A stretch of DNA of 64,000 nt from an uncultured Candidatus Melainabacteria bacterium. Its GTDB lineage: Bacteria; Cyanobacteriota; Vampirovibrionia; Gastranaerophilales; Gastranaerophilaceae. Below are positions 1 to 7,968 of this stretch, one piece after another. Location: assembly GCA_934754515.1 (NCBI GenBank), contig CAKVIG010000012.1:7491-71490 (forward strand), in the 5' to 3' direction. The translations under genes were made by a program, and so were the position numbers. Position 1 is the stretch's first letter, and each line of letters begins with the position of its first letter. The notes under the pieces were generated by a model that ran no database searches, was not told the origin of the DNA, and worked only from the letters and a program-made list of their open reading frames with translations.

Positions 1-1
1 A

Positions 2-295
2 CGTGATACGGAAGATTATATCAAAGAATGTATCAAATATTATGAGTACAAAGAAAAGCAAAGACCAATAATAGAAGCTAACAAAGAATTTGAAAAGAAA
101 AAAAGAAAATTTTTGCAAGAAGTCAAAATGTCGAAAGAAAAACCGACTAAAAAACAGCTTTACTATTACGACAGATTGTGCAAAAAATATTCTTTAGAAA
201 AGAAAAATGTAGAAGAGTTATCAAAACTCGATTTGAGAGATGAAATAGAGAGAATTTTAAATGAACATTCAGACGATTACAAAAATGTTGATTGA
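2..295 (+). CDS. Hypothetical lysine-rich protein, 5' end outside window
   Basis: The reading frame is open from the left edge, so this is the C-terminal 97 residues of a longer protein. It is strongly basic and charged, with many Lys/Glu, and probably helical. The last 50 residues contain a segment beginning PTKKQLYYYDRLCKKY. I do not recognise the family, and no catalytic motif is visible. An internal TTG at 113 could start a 60-residue product, but the frame has no stop upstream of it, so a longer gene is more likely. The 3' end overlaps the start of prmC by 35 bases, which suggests translational coupling and a shared transcript. Confidence 0.6.
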   Translation, partial: RDTEDYIKECIKYYEYKEKQRPIIEANKEFEKKKRKFLQEVKMSKEKPTKKQLYYYDRLCKKYSLEKKNVEELSKLDLRDEIERILNEHSDDYKNVD

Positions 296-1085
296 AGCAG
301 GAATTGAACCTAATGAAGCAAAAAAAGAAATAAAAATGCTTCTTGAACATTTTTGTCATTATACGGAACTTGATAGATGTAAAGGTGTAGAACTAAACGA
401 AAAACAGCTTGAAATTTTGAAAGAAAAGGCTGAAAAACGTGCTAATACAAAACTGCCGATTCAGTACATAATCGGAGAAGCATATTTTATGGGCGAATTT
501 TTCAAAGTAACGCCTGATGTGTTAATTCCACGTGATGAAACAGAACTTCTTGTAAGAAAAGCGATCGAGTTTATTCGCCAAGATGATTTAAAAGAAGTTT
601 TGGACATAGGAACTGGTTCAGGCTGTATTGCCTGCACAATTGCCCATAAAACCGATGCAACAGTTCTGGGTGTTGATATTTCATCTGACGCATTGAGGGT
701 CGCTTTAGATAATGTAACAAGACTTGGTATAAATAACCACGCAGTATTCAGGAAGTCTGATTTGTTTTCTAAAGTTCGTGATGATGAAAAATTTGATATG
801 ATAATTTCAAATCCGCCATACATTCCGCTCGGCACAATTCTTTCCGATGAAGTGAATTACGAACCGCGAATCGCTCTTTTTGCGGATGAAAACGGACTAA
901 GATTTTATCGCGAAATCGTAGAGCAAGCTCCCGAGTTTTTGAAACCAAACGGCAAATTGTTGTTTGAACTTGGAATTGGAGAATCAAATGCTGTAAAAAG
1001 TTTTATGGAAAAAGATTTTAAGGATATTGTTGTTGAAAAAGATTTGGCGGGAATAGATAGAATAATCTATGGAACGTTAAAATAA
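261..1085 (+). CDS. prmC: Release factor glutamine N5-methyltransferase
   Basis: PrmC methylates the glutamine of the GGQ motif in class 1 release factors, using S-adenosylmethionine, and so tunes translation termination. The 274-residue length is normal. An N-terminal helical domain (1-85) precedes a Rossmann methyltransferase domain with the SAM loop DIGTGSG at 115-121 and the diagnostic NPPY motif at 184-187, which binds the substrate glutamine. IPRDETE at 89-95 is also typical of the family. The ATG at 261 has a purine-rich AGAGAGA about 7 bases upstream and lies inside the end of the preceding gene. An ATG at 285 is an alternative start. Confidence 0.95.
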   Translation: MNIQTITKMLIEAGIEPNEAKKEIKMLLEHFCHYTELDRCKGVELNEKQLEILKEKAEKRANTKLPIQYIIGEAYFMGEFFKVTPDVLIPRDETELLVRKAIEFIRQDDLKEVLDIGTGSGCIACTIAHKTDATVLGVDISSDALRVALDNVTRLGINNHAVFRKSDLFSKVRDDEKFDMIISNPPYIPLGTILSDEVNYEPRIALFADENGLRFYREIVEQAPEFLKPNGKLLFELGIGESNAVKSFMEKDFKDIVVEKDLAGIDRIIYGTLK

Positions 1086-1088
1086 TGT

Positions 1089-1109
1089 AGTTGGGCAAGT
1101 ATGCCCAAC
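1089..1109. repeat. GTTGGGC hairpin after prmC
   Basis: A short perfect hairpin (gttgggc, 6-base loop, gcccaac) lies just after the prmC stop. Related gttgggc/gcccaac hairpins occur at about 6152-6176 and, more degenerate, at 48641-48663. It could end the prmC transcript, but no run of T follows the stem, so it is better called a dispersed repeat. Confidence 0.5.
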
Positions 1110-1160
1110 CGACATTAAAAAATTTCTTAAAAGCAGGATTGCCACAGGCTAATAGTCCTC

Positions 1161-1725
1161 CACTACTATCCATGATAATTTTCATCAAAAAAACGACATG
1201 CGCGCCGCGAGCGTGCAGCGTTTAGCTGCGATAGCGAGCGCAAGAGTGCGGGTTCACCCGCTGTCTTGGATTATTCGGGTGAGCATAACATTACAATAAC
1301 AACAAATCCTTACGGATTTTTCTTGTTATTTCCATGTTATTAGCTCTTACGGGCTTGCTCGCTTACGCTCGACATCGCCCTACCGAAAATCCGCTACATC
1401 CATTGTTTTCAACGCTCTTATGAGCGTTGAAAACAATGAAAGTTTCTTCTTTTTGTTTACTTTTTCTTCTTGCTTTTTCAAAGAAGAAAAAGTAAGAATT
1501 ATTTTAAAATAAAAAGTTTTTTGAAATGTCCTTTTCTTTCTCTTTATTTGCGAGGCAAAGAGAAGGAAAAGAACGAAAAGAAAGAGAAAACACGCTACCG
1601 CTTCCTACGCTCTTACGAGCGTTTAATCAAATGGATGTAGCAAGCAGAGCTTGCACTCTTTCGCTCGCTAAAAAACGCTCGCGGCGCGATTGTCGTTCGT
1701 TTGATGAGAATTATCATGAATAGTG
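1161..1725. repeat. Long inverted-repeat element, copy 1 (MITE-like)
   Basis: This 565-bp block fills the gap between prmC and bioC. Its two ends are imperfect inverted repeats of more than 100 bp: the left arm reads catgataattttcatcaaa then gcgcgccgcgagcg, and the right arm is its reverse complement with few changes. The middle has a hairpin of cttcttttt/aagaagaaaaa type at about 1445-1495. A second copy lies at 14824-15298 with arms of the same sequence. It encodes no transposase; the short frame through 1526-1723 is only translated repeat. It looks like a non-autonomous mobile element or a large palindromic repeat. The arms are richer in G+C than the surrounding DNA. Confidence 0.7.
1263..1395. 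repeat. Nested hairpin element inside copy 1, flanked by CCGCT
   Basis: In the other long inverted-repeat copy (near 14900) the sequence runs directly from gggttcacccgct to acatccatt. Here 133 bp interrupt exactly that point, and CCGCT is present on both sides (1258-1262 and 1391-1395), as expected of a 5-bp target duplication. The inserted DNA recurs in reverse orientation at about 52687-52800. It has an internal stem (aaatcc/ggattt with aataacaa/ttgttatt) and imperfect terminal inverted repeats (cggattttcgg against its partner end). Confidence 0.7.
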
Positions 1726-1757
1726 TAAGTAGGTCAGGCAGTGCCTGACAGAAAATT

Positions 1758-2486
1758 TTATTTATTGTCGATCCTTACATAAATCGGATGATACGTAAGC
1801 GTTGGGATTCCAGAACAAAAATTATTATATCCGTTTTCAAACTTTTGCATGTCCGTTTTTGTCCAAGAAACCATCTCTAAAGCATTGACACCAGTTGATT
1901 TTATATGTTTCAAAATATCTTTTGGAGTCTTAAACGCCATTACATGCATTTCTTGCTCCACAATATTTTTGTAATCTTTTATAATTTCCTGCAATTCATT
2001 TGCTGAATAATAAGGCAATGTCTTTCCCAAAACAAAATTAACTTCTCTAAAATTTTCAGGTCCAAATGTAGAAAACAACAAAATTCCACCATCGTTAAGT
2101 TTTGAAACAAGCAATTTTATAAAGCTTTTTAAATTTTCAACCCACTGAAATGCCGCATTAGAAATTATTAAATCGTATTTTTTGTCACTATTTTCAACAG
2201 CTTTTTCAATATCTGCAGGAATAAAATTAATCTCAGGATTAATTTCTTTCACATATTTTTCACAAGATTCAACAATATCATTTGCCGTATAGGTTTTAAA
2301 ATTAAATTTATCATTCACAAGCTGTGTCAAGAAACCTGTTCCACAACCGATTTCCAAAATATCATCAAAATCTTTCCTGTCTAAAAACGACAAAAGCCTT
2401 TCAGCCATTTTCTTTTGAATTTTTGCGTTGTCATTATATGTATCAAGATTTTTAGCAAATCTTTTTTGAATCAAATCCTTGTTCAT
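1758..2486 (-). CDS. bioC: Malonyl-[ACP] O-methyltransferase (biotin synthesis)
   Basis: BioC methylates the free carboxyl of malonyl-ACP so that fatty acid synthase can elongate it to pimeloyl-ACP methyl ester, the precursor of biotin. From the ATG at 2486 the protein is 242 residues. The SAM-binding motif EIGCGTG is at 45-51, and an IISNAAFQWV segment follows, as in BioC proteins. This start overlaps the bioG stop as ATGA, and GGAG lies about 9 bases upstream. The GTG at 2501 would add five residues but has no good ribosome site. The neighbour is bioG, the matching esterase, so the two form one operon. No other bio genes are in the window. Confidence 0.9.
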   Translation of the reverse strand: MNKDLIQKRFAKNLDTYNDNAKIQKKMAERLLSFLDRKDFDDILEIGCGTGFLTQLVNDKFNFKTYTANDIVESCEKYVKEINPEINFIPADIEKAVENSDKKYDLIISNAAFQWVENLKSFIKLLVSKLNDGGILLFSTFGPENFREVNFVLGKTLPYYSANELQEIIKDYKNIVEQEMHVMAFKTPKDILKHIKSTGVNALEMVSWTKTDMQKFENGYNNFCSGIPTLTYHPIYVRIDNK

Positions 2487-3088
2487 AAAAGTTCGCTCCA
2501 CTTGTTAAATAATTTGAACGGACAATGACCGCTTGCTAAATTAGCCTCTTTTTTCCAAAAAGCTTCCTGATTTTTTGTTGGTATTATTTTATCCGCATCG
2601 CTTATTATTACTCGATTGTATTCAAAATTAATATTCGCTTGATAATTCTTTAATGCTGAAAGTTCTGATTTTTGGTTTTCAAACTCTCTTGAAATATTCG
2701 GCAAATCTTCAGAATTAGAAAACATATTGCTGATAAATTTTTTTCTGCCTTTGGGGCTGAAACCTTTTATAGTCAAATCATAAATCCTTGTTGGAATTCC
2801 AAACTCGTTATCAATCGGCTTAAGCGTACCATTTACGGCAGTTTTGCTGATATAATCAATATCAAACAAGGTCGCACACATAACTCCCATTGACCATGCA
2901 ACAAGATATTTTTTTGCGTAGCCTTCGATTACACTCCAATCAAACTCAAGATTGTTATAATCATAAATCATAATAACGTCGAAGTTCTCAGGATTTATGT
3001 GCGAAACAACGCTTTCATCCATTCCCCAACCGTTAAAAAACAATATCAACTCTTCGTTATTTTTTTTGTTCAGCCACTTATATTTCAT
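2483..3088 (-). CDS. bioG: Pimeloyl-[ACP] methyl ester esterase, BioG type
   Basis: BioG removes the methyl group added by BioC, releasing pimeloyl-ACP to BioF. It is an alpha/beta hydrolase of 201 residues, the usual size of the DUF452/BioG family. The oxyanion segment NGWGMDES (19-26), the nucleophile Ser66 in AWSMGV, an acidic residue in SDAD (163-166) and His188 in SGHCPF form a plausible catalytic triad. It precedes and overlaps bioC by 4 bases. The ATG has no Shine-Dalgarno; instead an extended -10 (TGCTAAAAT) ends six bases before it, so the operon is probably leaderless. Confidence 0.9.
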   Translation of the reverse strand: MKYKWLNKKNNEELILFFNGWGMDESVVSHINPENFDVIMIYDYNNLEFDWSVIEGYAKKYLVAWSMGVMCATLFDIDYISKTAVNGTLKPIDNEFGIPTRIYDLTIKGFSPKGRKKFISNMFSNSEDLPNISREFENQKSELSALKNYQANINFEYNRVIISDADKIIPTKNQEAFWKKEANLASGHCPFKLFNKWSELL

Positions 3089-3103
3089 AAGTACATTTTA
3101 GCA
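3089..3103 (-). promoter_or_regulatory. Extended -10 promoter, leaderless bioG
   Basis: Read on the minus strand, TGC followed by TAAAAT (3100-3095) ends six bases before the bioG ATG. Transcription would begin at or within a base or two of the start codon. Confidence 0.6.
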
Positions 3104-3192
3104 CGAAAAGAATATGTCATCATGGATTCAATGCCTACAAACTTTTTCATCTTTATGTTACAATCAAATAGCAAAAAGAAGGAGATTTATAA

Positions 3193-4137
3193 ATGGCACA
3201 AAGAATAGGTGTTGACGTTGGCGGTACTAACGTTAAAATTGCGCTTGTAAGCGACAAAGGTAAAATTATTTACTCTAATTCTATCCCAACTCGTGCAGAA
3301 ATGGGTTACGAATATACTATTAACAGCATGAAAGATGCAATCAGAGATTTATTAAAAGAAACTAAACTAAAAGCAACTGATGTAGAAGCTATCGGCTTCG
3401 GCTTCCCAGGACAAATTGACTGCAAAAAAGGTATCGTAAGACTTGCTCCAAATATTCCTGGATGGGTAAATGTTCCGATTGCTGAAATTATGGAAAAAGA
3501 ATTTGGCATCCCTACTCGTGTTGATAACGACGTTAGAACAGCAGCTTTAGGCGAATTAAACTACGGCGCAGGTGTTGGTTGCGAAAACTTAGTTTGTATC
3601 ACAGTTGGTACAGGTATCGGTTCAGGTCTTGTAATCAACGGAAAACTTGTTCGTGGTGCTAATAATGCTGCCGGTGAAATTGGTCATATTAAATTGAATA
3701 TGCAAGGCGGTCCTTTGTGCGGTTGCGGCGACAGAGGCTGTTTAGAAGCTTACGCTTCAGGCCCAAGCATTGTTGCTTTGGCAGAAGAATACATAAGAGG
3801 CGGTAAATCTACTAAGTATAGAGAACTTGCTAACCCTGATATTACACCATATATTGTAGCTGTTGCTGCAAAAGAAGGCGACCCTGTTGCGAAACAAATC
3901 TTTAGAATTATGGGTGAATACATCGGTATGGGCTTAACAAGTGTTGTTAACCTGCTTAACCCTGAAAAAATCATCATCGGCGGTGGTGTAGCTGACGCAG
4001 GTGATATTTTACTTGACCCAATCAGAGAAACAATTGCAAAAAGAGCAATGACAATTCAAAAAGAAGTTGAAGTTGTTCCTGCTCAATTGGGTAATACAGC
4101 AGGTGTTATCGGTGCAAGCTTGTTGATTAAATCATAG
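3193..4137 (+). CDS. glk: ROK-family glucokinase
   Basis: This is a ROK-family sugar kinase, most likely glucokinase, which phosphorylates glucose with ATP at the entry to glycolysis. The 314-residue length is typical. The N-terminal phosphate loop DVGGTNVK is at 8-15, EIGH at 162-165, and the zinc-binding ROK motif CGCGDRGCLEAYASG has cysteines at 176, 178 and 183. No DNA-binding domain precedes the kinase, so it is an enzyme rather than a ROK repressor. The ATG has a strong AAGGAG 10 bases upstream, and a TGTTACAAT extended -10 lies further upstream. Glucose preference is inferred from the family. Confidence 0.85.
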   Translation: MAQRIGVDVGGTNVKIALVSDKGKIIYSNSIPTRAEMGYEYTINSMKDAIRDLLKETKLKATDVEAIGFGFPGQIDCKKGIVRLAPNIPGWVNVPIAEIMEKEFGIPTRVDNDVRTAALGELNYGAGVGCENLVCITVGTGIGSGLVINGKLVRGANNAAGEIGHIKLNMQGGPLCGCGDRGCLEAYASGPSIVALAEEYIRGGKSTKYRELANPDITPYIVAVAAKEGDPVAKQIFRIMGEYIGMGLTSVVNLLNPEKIIIGGGVADAGDILLDPIRETIAKRAMTIQKEVEVVPAQLGNTAGVIGASLLIKS

Positions 4138-4175
4138 AATATAGACTCCTATAAAAAAGAGAGGTGCTTCAAATT

Positions 4176-4665
4176 TGAACTGAGACCCTAAAACTAGACA
4201 AAGTAAAAAAGTCGGTTTTAGGGTTTTAATATATAAGAAGGTAAAAATAAAACGAAAACCTTATACAGTTCAAGAAAAAGAAATAGTATATACCGGGAAG
4301 AGAACAACCACAAAAGTGTTTAAGTCGTTGGTTCAAAATCCATAGAGCATACGGTCCAAATGGTTTATTACAAGAAAATCGAGGCGTAAATAGTACCGGT
4401 CGTCCAAGCAAAAAAGAATTATCTATTGAAAAAATATGAAAAGACTTTAAAAGAAAATGAAATCCTTAAAATGCAGGTAGAATACCTAAAAAAGCGTCGA
4501 GGCTGGACTTAAAGATTAAAAGAAAAGAATATTATACAATCTATGTCAAGAAAAAATGCATCAATGGAAAGAAATAAAATGACTCCTGTACAATACAGAA
4601 GTCATTTATTGATTGTTTCTTGAGCCACCCTTTTTTACTTTGTCTAGTTTTTAGGGTTCAGTTCA
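4176..4665 (+). mobile_element. Decayed IS3-family (IS150-like) insertion sequence
   Basis: Matching terminal inverted repeats bound this element: TGAACTGAGACCCTAAAAC at 4176 and, at 4665 reading inwards, TGAACTGAACCCTAAAAAC, both followed by tagacaaagtaaaaaa. Between them is a wreck of orfA and orfB. A helix-turn-helix fragment reads LSRWFKIHRAYGPNGL and GRPSKKEL (about 4318-4420). An orfA coiled-coil end reads KENEILKMQVEYLKK (about 4449-4495). An orfB C-terminus reads MTPVQYRSHLL (about 4580-4612). Stops and frameshifts separate the pieces, and about 1 kb of orfB is missing. It cannot transpose by itself. No clear target duplication was seen. Confidence 0.85.
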
Positions 4666-4697
4666 TGTGAGCGACTTTTTAAACATATAACTAAAGC

Positions 4698-5177
4698 TTA
4701 TTTTAAAGCAACTGTCATATCAGCTTCAATACAAACTTTACCGTCTACGTAACCTACACCATGGCTCTTGCAAATAGGACCTTTTGCCTTAATTAATTCG
4801 ATATGCATTTCGAATCTATCACCAGGTCTTACAATGTTTTTAAATCTTACATTGTCAACTCCTGCATACAAAGTCAATTTACCTTTGTATTGAGGTAAGC
4901 ACATCAATACAGGTGCTGAACATTGAGCTAAAGCTTCAAGTTGCAATACACCCGGCATTACAGGGTTACCAGGGAAGTGACCTTGGAAGAATGCTTCGTT
5001 CATAGTTAAGTTTTTATAACCTTTTGCATATTTACCCGGTACACATTCTGTGATTCTATCTACTAGCAAGAACGGGTATCTGTGAGGAATCATTTCCATG
5101 ATTTGCATAACGTCAAATGATAAAATATCTTCACCATTCTCAGTTTCGCCGATTTTTACTCCTAATTCTTCTGTCAT
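4698..5177 (-). CDS. fabZ: 3-hydroxyacyl-[ACP] dehydratase FabZ
   Basis: FabZ removes water from 3-hydroxyacyl-ACP in fatty acid elongation. The 159-residue hot-dog-fold protein has the family signature GHFPGNPVMPGV at 66-77, with catalytic His67 and Glu81. PHRYPFLLVDR (31-41) is also characteristic. It lies 11 bases downstream of lpxC. FabZ and LpxC draw on the same hydroxyacyl-ACP pool, and this pairing is common in bacteria that make lipid A. The ATG has an AAGGAG-type site in the short gap. Confidence 0.95.
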   Translation of the reverse strand: MTEELGVKIGETENGEDILSFDVMQIMEMIPHRYPFLLVDRITECVPGKYAKGYKNLTMNEAFFQGHFPGNPVMPGVLQLEALAQCSAPVLMCLPQYKGKLTLYAGVDNVRFKNIVRPGDRFEMHIELIKAKGPICKSHGVGYVDGKVCIEADMTVALK

Positions 5178-5188
5178 TTAATTTCTCC

Positions 5189-6025
5189 TTATATTTTTAC
5201 TAATTTATTTTTTAATACTTGAGCAACTTTTGTGTGAACGGCATGCCCTGCCTCTTTCACCAAAATTTGCGCTTTGAAATTGAGTGGTGAAACACCTGTC
5301 AAATACAAATCACCAATCAAATCCAAAATTTTATGTTTAATCGGTTCATTTTCAGAACGCAATTCCGTAGTAAAGCCTTCATCCTTCAAACCAACCGTAT
5401 TATCAATAGTCACACCTTTTGCAAATCCAAGCATTTGGTACTTTTTCAAATCCTTAAAGAATCCAAAAGTTCTAGCCTCAATAATTTCTTCCAAATTCTT
5501 GTTATCCATTGTAACCCAACGACCGCGCAAATCAGGGTGGTCATAGTTTACGGCATAAGTAATCCTAAGTTCTTTGTCAGGAAGAATAACAAGACTTGTC
5601 TTGCCGTTTAAGTAATAAACAGGTTCGGACACAGTATAAGCGTCTTTATTAACGCCTTCAATTCCCGCTTTTTTAAACAATTCTACCCAAACTTTCGAAC
5701 TGCCATCGAAAATCGGCATTTCGGTTTCAGACAAATAAACATCAATTGAATCAATTCCGCAGATTGCGCAAGCCGCTATAAAGTGTTCGCATAACATTAC
5801 CTTGTATTTATAGTCACCCAACAGAGTTCTGTGTTCTTTACTGCATAAAGTTACACAATGATCTGTTGAATATAAGTTTTCAATGCAAACATTAAACGGC
5901 ACATCCGCACCTTTTGAAAAAATACGAATATTACCACCGCGTGAAGGTTTGATTAGAACCTCGCATTCGCGGTTTTTCATTAATCCTTTGCCTGATGTTT
6001 TTATTTCTGTTTTTATTGTTCCCAT
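5189..6025 (-). CDS. lpxC: UDP-3-O-acyl-N-acetylglucosamine deacetylase
   Basis: LpxC is the zinc deacetylase that commits UDP-acyl-GlcNAc to lipid A synthesis. From the ATG at 6025 it has 278 residues. Catalytic and zinc residues are all visible: Glu80-His81 in CEHFIAA, MPIFDGSS at 103-110, His231 and Asp235 in KHKILDLIGDL, and His261 in GHAVHTK. The frame stays open to an ATG at 6070, but that would add 15 residues unlike the family, while AAGGT lies about 10 bases before 6025. Cotranscription with fabZ is likely. Its presence argues for an outer membrane with lipid A. Confidence 0.93.
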   Translation of the reverse strand: MGTIKTEIKTSGKGLMKNRECEVLIKPSRGGNIRIFSKGADVPFNVCIENLYSTDHCVTLCSKEHRTLLGDYKYKVMLCEHFIAACAICGIDSIDVYLSETEMPIFDGSSKVWVELFKKAGIEGVNKDAYTVSEPVYYLNGKTSLVILPDKELRITYAVNYDHPDLRGRWVTMDNKNLEEIIEARTFGFFKDLKKYQMLGFAKGVTIDNTVGLKDEGFTTELRSENEPIKHKILDLIGDLYLTGVSPLNFKAQILVKEAGHAVHTKVAQVLKNKLVKI

Positions 6026-6104
6026 TGTATATTTACCTTGTTTATAATATCGGATTGAAGAAAAAATCATTCAACTAAAGCTACTTAAAACTTACAAGCC
6101 TTGG

Positions 6105-6178
6105 TCATTCCCTCTCCTTACAGGAGAGGGCTAGGGTGAGGTGATGATAAACTGTAGGTTGGGCTTTCAGCCCAACAA
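6105..6178. repeat. CCCTCTCC/GGAGAGGG palindrome plus GTTGGGC hairpin
   Basis: The gap between lpxD and lpxC holds two dispersed repeats back to back: cattccctctccttacagga gagggctagggtgagg at 6109-6142, whose first half is a hairpin, and gttgggctttcagcccaac at about 6154-6176. The first matches the sequence into which the hairpin element near 52690 is inserted. Confidence 0.65.
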
Positions 6179-6181
6179 AAA

Positions 6182-7285
6182 CTACTTACCTTCGCCTTCG
6201 TTTACACTTTCTTCAAATGATTTAAGAAGCGGTTCGTATTTTTTGAATTTAGCAATTAAATCGCCTGCATCTTTCATAATTTTCAATTGCTTGATAAATT
6301 CTTTTCTTGGAACGGCAGGAGCACCTACAACAATTGATTTTGCAGGGAAACTCTTTGTAACACCAGCTTGTGCTGCAATAATTGTATCATCACCAATTGA
6401 AATATGATCAGCCAAACCTGCTTGACCTGCAATAACAACTCTATCACCGATTACGCAGCTGCCTGCAATACCAACTTGAGAAACTATCATACAACCTTTA
6501 CCGATACGGCAATTGTGACCAATCATTACCAAGTCATCAATTTTTGTGTTGTCACCAACAACAGTATTTTCAATTGTACCTCTGTCAATTGCTGTATTAG
6601 CACCGATTTCTACATTGTTACCGATTACAACAGAACCGATTGAAGGAATCTTGAAGATAACTTGTTGAACGTCATTTTCTTTGATTTCGCCGTCTTTTCT
6701 AGCTTGTTCAATGTTGTTAGGATTTTCCGTAACGAAGCTGAAACCGTCTGCACCAAGAGAAACACCGTGGTGTAAAATAACTTTGTCACCAACTTTTACT
6801 CTATCACCAATACATACTGCAGGGTGGAAGAAGCAACCAGCACCAATTTGTGCACCGTTACCAATATAACCGTTAGCCAAAATCTTTGTGTTATCTCCGA
6901 TTACAGCATTTTCGCCAACTACAACGTTTGCGCCCAAAGATACATTTTGACCTATTTTTGCTGATGGGTGAACTACTGCTGTCGGATGAATTCCTGAGTT
7001 TACATGTGGTTCTTCATAGAACATTGTAATCAATTTCATCATCGCAAGTCTTGGTCTTTCAACTTCAATTGTTGAATAACCGTCTATATTTACACCCAAA
7101 GGAACAAGTGCTGCTTGAGCTTTTGTCTTAGAAAGGTTGTTGATTTCATCTTCTCCTAAAGCTAAAGCCAATGTATTTTCGTCAGCCAAAAGAGGTGGAG
7201 CTATATTTGTAATAGCAACGTCTTTTGCTTTAGAAAGCATTCCGCCTGTAATTTGTGCAATTTGTTCCAATGTAAAAGTTTTCAT
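6182..7285 (-). CDS. lpxD: UDP-3-O-acylglucosamine N-acyltransferase
   Basis: LpxD adds the second hydroxyacyl chain, from acyl-ACP, to UDP-3-O-acylglucosamine, the third step of lipid A synthesis. The 367-residue length is slightly above the usual 340. An N-terminal uridine-binding domain (1-97) is followed by a left-handed beta helix of hexapeptide repeats (98-330), with the catalytic His257 in MIGHNCRIG, and a C-terminal helical tail. An acidic linker near 188-206 interrupts the helix. It is the last gene of the minus-strand run from dapB. An AAGGAGTG site precedes the ATG. Confidence 0.93.
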   Translation of the reverse strand: MKTFTLEQIAQITGGMLSKAKDVAITNIAPPLLADENTLALALGEDEINNLSKTKAQAALVPLGVNIDGYSTIEVERPRLAMMKLITMFYEEPHVNSGIHPTAVVHPSAKIGQNVSLGANVVVGENAVIGDNTKILANGYIGNGAQIGAGCFFHPAVCIGDRVKVGDKVILHHGVSLGADGFSFVTENPNNIEQARKDGEIKENDVQQVIFKIPSIGSVVIGNNVEIGANTAIDRGTIENTVVGDNTKIDDLVMIGHNCRIGKGCMIVSQVGIAGSCVIGDRVVIAGQAGLADHISIGDDTIIAAQAGVTKSFPAKSIVVGAPAVPRKEFIKQLKIMKDAGDLIAKFKKYEPLLKSFEESVNEGEGK

Positions 7286-7300
7286 AATACACTCCTTTTA

Positions 7301-7768
7301 TTATCTTAAACACTTTTTAATTACGTTTGTAGTTGATTTTCCGGCTACAAAGTCGATAAATTCAACTTTTATATTGTTTCTGATTACAATCTCTCTCTCC
7401 GGAAGATTTTCCAGTGTGTAATCTGCACCTTTTGTATAAATATCCGGCTTAATTGCTTCCAATAACATTGCCGGAGATTTCTCCTCAAATAATACCACAT
7501 AATCAACACATGACAAGGCACTTAACAATTCTGCTCTATCTTGTTCGTTGTTAATTGGTCTATCCTCACCTTTAATCATTTTCACAGATTTGTCTGAATT
7601 AAGCATAACAATTGAATAATCTGCCAAAGCTTTTGTTTTCTGTAAATATCTTACATGACCTACATGCAAAATATCAAAGCAACCGTTTGTTGCTGCAAAA
7701 GTTTTACCTTCAGCTTGACCTTGTCTTACTATATCAATTATTTCTTTTTGTGAAACTAATTTTCCCAC
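7301..7768 (-). CDS. Heptose-1-phosphate adenylyltransferase (HldE C-terminal type)
   Basis: This 155-residue protein is the stand-alone cytidylyltransferase-fold domain of HldE/RfaE. It transfers AMP to glycero-manno-heptose 1-phosphate, giving ADP-heptose for the LPS inner core. The nucleotide-binding HVGH motif is at 35-38, and TNGCFDILH is typical. The kinase half found in E. coli HldE is not present in this gene or nearby. The start is GTG at 7768 with AAGGGG in the end of the preceding gene, so translation is coupled. Its place between lpxD and asd supports an envelope role. Confidence 0.85.
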   Translation of the reverse strand: MGKLVSQKEIIDIVRQGQAEGKTFAATNGCFDILHVGHVRYLQKTKALADYSIVMLNSDKSVKMIKGEDRPINNEQDRAELLSALSCVDYVVLFEEKSPAMLLEAIKPDIYTKGADYTLENLPEREIVIRNNIKVEFIDFVAGKSTTNVIKKCLR

Positions 7769-7770
7769 GC

Positions 7771-7968
7771 TTATCCCCTTGTTAAATTATCAATAGAAAT
7801 CTCAATGGAGTCTTTAATTCTTTCAAATCTGTCAGCTTCTGACACAAATCTAATTTTTTTTTCTAACGGTAATTCTTTTGGAAAAATATTATCAGCCAGT
7901 TCTTTTGCTTTTCTCATCTTTCTGTCAGTCGGTCTAATGTTTAAATTTGCTATTTTTTGTACGTTCAT
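7771..7968 (-). CDS. Small hypothetical protein in the asd operon
   Basis: This is a 65-residue basic protein without a signal peptide, membrane segment or cysteine. I do not recognise the family. The ATG follows the asd stop codon directly (TAG ATG), and the stop lies two bases before the hldE-type GTG, so it is tightly packed in the operon and very likely translated. The C-terminal half (about 35-60) is charged and probably helical. Confidence 0.7.
   Translation of the reverse strand: MNVQKIANLNIRPTDRKMRKAKELADNIFPKELPLEKKIRFVSEADRFERIKDSIEISIDNLTRG

Noticed and set aside
461..835. A 124-codon minus-strand frame inside prmC
   Set aside because: It is a shadow of the methyltransferase gene; the plus strand has all the motifs.
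1526..1723. A 65-codon frame with RKERENTLPLPTLLRA
   Set aside because: The same peptide recurs in the frame at 15104-15286. Both are translated right arms of the inverted-repeat element, so they are not genes.
4176..4665. An active transposase gene
   Set aside because: Only fragments of orfA and the end of orfB remain, with stops and shifts between them.
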